Positions 59,901 through 61,603 of a DNA stretch of 61,603 nt are shown here, one piece after another. Numbering within the stretch: position 1 is the first letter of the stretch; each line of letters opens with the position of its first letter. Origin of the DNA: Chitinophagaceae bacterium. GTDB lineage: Bacteria; Bacteroidota; Bacteroidia; Chitinophagales; Chitinophagaceae. Position numbers and translations under genes: made by a program. The notes below the pieces were generated by a model that did not search any database, was not told the DNA's origin, and saw only the letters and a list, made by a program, of their open reading frames with translations. The stretch lies in contig JACCYQ010000192.1 of NCBI GenBank assembly GCA_013696395.1, positions 1-61,603 on the forward strand, in the 5' to 3' direction.

Positions 59901-60040
59901 TTTGGCTTTCTACTGATTTTACAGGCTTCGATCCTGAAGCAAGTTCATTCAGTTCAGGAAGTAATGCTTCTGAAGGATTCTCGGGTTTCACTTATCCCGG
60001 TACCAGGAGTTTTTTAGCAACCCTTAATCTTCAATTCTAA
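56930..60040 (+). CDS. SusC/RagA family TonB-dependent outer-membrane transporter
   Basis: A 1036-residue TonB-linked outer-membrane protein of the SusC/RagA family. A signal peptide (about 1-22, ending V-F-G-Q) is followed by a carboxypeptidase-D regulatory-like domain (about 25-105: ITGTVRDANGIPLASVSVLEKGTSTGTVTDANGAF), a plug domain (about 115-230, with ALQGKVSGVTI and ILIRGINS and the SISVLKGGAATALYGIRAANGVI segment) and a 22-strand barrel ending RSFLATLNLQF. With its SusD partner it imports bulky nutrients, usually glycans or peptides, using TonB energy. The downstream susD gene starts 10 bp later. No enzyme gene is in view to hint at the substrate. Confidence 0.95.
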   Translation: MKKCMYSWMLILLTVPMIVFGQGRQITGTVRDANGIPLASVSVLEKGTSTGTVTDANGAFSINVSKPNATLVFSYVGMEPQELFLGTSNNYEVSLSATGNLSEVVVTAMGIRKEKRELGYSIQNVSGDDLNINRQSNVVNALQGKVSGVTISSTGGAPGQGARILIRGINSLDAGRNNQPLFIVDGVEVDNSTFTTGGGDSRGMTNRAADINPDDVESISVLKGGAATALYGIRAANGVILITTKSAKAGQIQVNYTGTFGFENVNKTPDVQSKFTQGYLGVYNNTSFWPSWGPTVAEGNAMDPTHPDQIFNNFEQGYQTGDQMRHSISLTGGTDIAQMAASFSYSDQTGVIPFSDYTSYNARLNGNINVSKKIRAGASLNFINSGGSRVNADRYGEQLIYWSPRWDVMDYIKPDGTQKNYGPDNDNPVYTLATNRFQDNVNRIIASANVSYAPTSWLNFVYRFGNDFYTDARTRTAPGPKGVVDELINGDNGFGFVQEHNLRNRVLTSTFIANLTHSFSDDFSVDLKLGHDLRDAKLRRTSTTGDTLVVPDLFLLQNTKRILSSSLIEDYRNYGFFGDLTLGFRNYLFLNVTGRNDFTSTLSEDNRSYFYPSISLSYIFSDMFTMPSWLDYGKLKASYAKVGKDGNPYGTTTGFVSTTPIGNVLPWTNVDRLGNPLLRPEFTNTSEAGFELRFLKSRLGLEVTGYQSNSKDLLLPVKISNTTGFDEAYINAGEIENKGIEVTLTAIPVRTTDFTWDFNINFSSNKSEVIKLNEGLSEILTASQFGYIGSSASMKLIPGYEYGALFGRTYKRYYGSKPEDPVRIDYDQPLLIGANGFPIVETKQKYLGSTQPDFILSTLQTLRYKGFALSLLMDIREGQMKYNQFANFMAAFGTAKFTENRTETIVFDGVLADGTPNTKPVYLGQGVGPDGVNYGNGYYRNVYRGITENFIEDASWIRLRSLSLSYSLPSSLLNRISVIKGASISLTGNNLWLSTDFTGFDPEASSFSSGSNASEGFSGFTYPGTRSFLATLNLQF

Positions 60041-60050
60041 AAAAATCTTT

Positions 60051-61457
60051 ATGAGAATAAAACAATTCATTTTTATATTGATGGCAGCAGGCATTTTTGC
60101 TGGTTGTAAAAAGGATTACCTTGATATAAACGAGGTAAATCCTAACCAGACTGAAAACCCGCCAATCAATGGATTGCTGGCAACAGCAACCTATCAATCC
60201 GGTTTAAATGTATTCAGGGCGGCAAATATAACAGCCTACTATACTCAACAACTCGCATCTCCGAATGCTTCAAGTGGTTCTGACATTTATGATAATGTAG
60301 ACAGAAGTAGTTTATGGTATAATGTTTATAATACCATTCGCGACATCAGGGTTATGCGTGATATTGCTGCATCCAATAATTCTTACCAGCATATAGGCGT
60401 AGCAAAAGTCCTGGAAGCATTTAACATGAGCATGCTGATCGATTTTTTTGGCGATGCTCCTTATTCCGAGGCTTGGGATGCAAAAAATTTTAATCCTACA
60501 TACGATACAGGCGAAGAAATCTTCAACGCATCATTAGCATTAATTGATGACGCAATTGTGGAATTTAATAAAGCTGATCCTGCTACCACGCTAAATCCTG
60601 CCAGTGATTTTATACATGGAGGCAGTATTCCAAATTGGATCAAAACGGCCCATGCACTTAAGGCAAGATTATTAAACAGGCTGAGTAAAACAGCTGCATA
60701 TAACCCGGGTACCATCATTGCCGAATTAAGCAGTGCTTATACTTCTAATGCTGATGATGCGCAGATAACCAGTTTTGTAGCAAGAAGTCCATGGAACCAG
60801 GCGGCATTTAATAATACTCAATTGCTATTGGATGCCTGGTTAAGCGAGCAATTTGTAGATGCATTGGATGGTACTACTTATGGTGTCGTTGATCCAAGAT
60901 TGATGCACATTGCGACATTAACGCAATTTGGTGATTATCGTGGAACTCCAAATGGTGTAGGAAGAGTAGGGACAGGGACTAGTAAAGAGGAAAGTTATCT
61001 TTCACTGGATGGTTTTTACAGTATGGCCGGAGCACCTTTATTATTGATTACGTATGCTGAAATGAAATTTATTGAAGCAGAAGCAAAATTTGTAAATGAT
61101 AAGCCAGGTTCTTATGCCGCTTACCTGGAAGGTATAGAGGCAAACATGGATAAAATTGGTGTGGCACCAGCAGAAAAAATTGCATACCTCGCAAATCCTG
61201 TAGTTGCACCTGGTGTTGCAGGATTTACCCTGGATCATATTTTTAAGGAAAAATATATCGCATTGTTCCTGCAGCCCGAAGTGTGGACGGATGCTCGCAG
61301 ATATGATTATCAGTACGAAGATTTTACTTTGCCTGCTAATGCATTGCTTTCTACTTTTATCCGTAGAGTGGATTATCCTTCTACAGAACAGGAACGCAAT
61401 GGAGCCAATGTACCTGCCGTTAGTGGACTTGATCAAAAACTCTGGTGGGATCAATAA
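60051..61457 (+). CDS. SusD/RagB family nutrient-binding lipoprotein
   Basis: A 468-residue outer-membrane lipoprotein that caps the SusC barrel and binds the nutrient. The N-terminal lipobox is I-F-A-G-C (Cys about residue 19), followed by KKDYLDINEVNPNQTENPP, the usual start of the SusD-like/SusD_2 type. TPR-like helices make up the body (KVLEAFNMSMLIDFFGDAPYSEAW). The C-terminal part has EVWTDARRYDY and the RVDYPSTEQERN segment. It is coupled with the preceding susC gene. A terminator follows, so the operon ends here. Confidence 0.93.
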   Translation: MRIKQFIFILMAAGIFAGCKKDYLDINEVNPNQTENPPINGLLATATYQSGLNVFRAANITAYYTQQLASPNASSGSDIYDNVDRSSLWYNVYNTIRDIRVMRDIAASNNSYQHIGVAKVLEAFNMSMLIDFFGDAPYSEAWDAKNFNPTYDTGEEIFNASLALIDDAIVEFNKADPATTLNPASDFIHGGSIPNWIKTAHALKARLLNRLSKTAAYNPGTIIAELSSAYTSNADDAQITSFVARSPWNQAAFNNTQLLLDAWLSEQFVDALDGTTYGVVDPRLMHIATLTQFGDYRGTPNGVGRVGTGTSKEESYLSLDGFYSMAGAPLLLITYAEMKFIEAEAKFVNDKPGSYAAYLEGIEANMDKIGVAPAEKIAYLANPVVAPGVAGFTLDHIFKEKYIALFLQPEVWTDARRYDYQYEDFTLPANALLSTFIRRVDYPSTEQERNGANVPAVSGLDQKLWWDQ

Positions 61458-61483
61458 GCTAATTTAAAATAATAATAAAGAGG

Positions 61484-61515
61484 CCGTCTCATATTTAATT
61501 GAGGCGGTTTTTTAT
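61484..61515 (+). terminator. Terminator of the susCD operon
   Basis: CCGTCTC (61484-61490) pairs with GAGGCGG (61501-61507, one G-T pair) around a 10-base loop, followed by a run of T. It lies 27 bp after the susD stop. Confidence 0.75.
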
Positions 61516-61603
61516 TTTTATTTAAGTGTAGACAAAAAATGTTTATACATCTTGTTAACAGCACGCTGATGTTCTGGAGGTTAAAAAATAGACAAAAAAG
61601 GCC
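61516..61603. other. Window end, nothing firm
   Basis: The last 88 bases are AT-rich. An ATG at 61569 is open to the window edge for 11 codons, and on the minus strand a peptide-like C-terminus is interrupted by a stop. Neither can be called as a gene from this length. Confidence 0.3.

Noticed and set aside
61516-61603. Minus-strand C-terminus-like peptide at the window end
   Set aside because: A stop codon interrupts the frame about 20 codons before its end, and the remaining sequence is too short to judge.
1-61603. tRNA, rRNA, CRISPR, prophage, IS element or defence island
   Set aside because: Read-through by eye showed no cloverleaf, rRNA segment, regular spaced repeats, transposase, integrase or known defence domain. 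Short elements could have been missed without tools.

Overview
The window reads as a chromosomal stretch from a member of the Bacteroidota, most likely near Chitinophagaceae/Sphingobacteriia (inference from gene content, no database search was run). The evidence is a SusC/SusD pair, two proteins with C-terminal type IX secretion (T9SS) sorting domains, T9SS/gliding components (PorW/SprE-like, GldC, PorG/DUF6089-like), lineage-typical families (DUF4290, DUF5117-type metalloprotease, bactofilin next to an M23-type membrane anchor), AT-rich DNA, few Shine-Dalgarno sequences, and several promoters of the Bacteroidota form TTG-N17-19-TAnnTTTG. No rRNA, tRNA, CRISPR array, prophage or insertion-sequence transposase was recognised. 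This is mostly core genome rather than an island.

Layout. Bases 1-12.3k hold the end of a 2-oxoacid:ferredoxin oxidoreductase beta gene, a lipoprotein, a degraded membrane-protein remnant, a JmjC/cupin protein, a YciO-type YrdC protein, RNase HII, heme A synthase, a membrane-anchored patatin, a fabH-lipid kinase pair, a DUF2905 gene split by 86 bp, and two alpha/beta hydrolases. Bases 12.4-19.4k hold BipA/TypA, a large secreted zinc metalloprotease, a glycine-rich T9SS cargo and a small CxxC membrane protein. Bases 19.4-24.4k are surface-polysaccharide genes (GT4, FkbM methyltransferase, O-antigen ligase, GT2) interrupted by meaB. Bases 24.4-27.8k run LON-domain protein, coaX, an outer-membrane protein and lptC. 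Bases 28.2-37.3k hold an SDR, PBP1A, PorW/SprE, a peptidase-less anchor with bactofilin, a small membrane protein, a SprT-like protein and a GNAT.

Bases 37.3-41.2k hold a candidate small RNA, murA (with Asp in place of the catalytic Cys), DUF4290 with an RG-rich tail, and a second T9SS cargo. Bases 41.4-54.7k form a long same-strand envelope cluster: glycosyltransferase, gldC, yqeY, cvpA, hydrolase, CBS protein, small Omp85 protein, nadK, porG-like, uppS, bamA, two skp genes and murI. rpmH-rnpA-yidD follow, then a repeat/hairpin element, superoxide dismutase, and a susC/susD pair.

The common theme is building the cell envelope: peptidoglycan (murA, murI, PBP1A, uppS, bactofilin), lipopolysaccharide (lptC, O-antigen ligase, glycosyltransferases), outer-membrane insertion (bamA, skp, small Omp85) and T9SS export. 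No complete new defence or mobile system was found. The points most worth a second look are the DUF2905 gene restored exactly by removing 86 bp between two TTTCAT copies, the promoter-plus-terminator candidate sRNA at about 37545-37711, and the bactofilin partner that lacks its peptidase domain.
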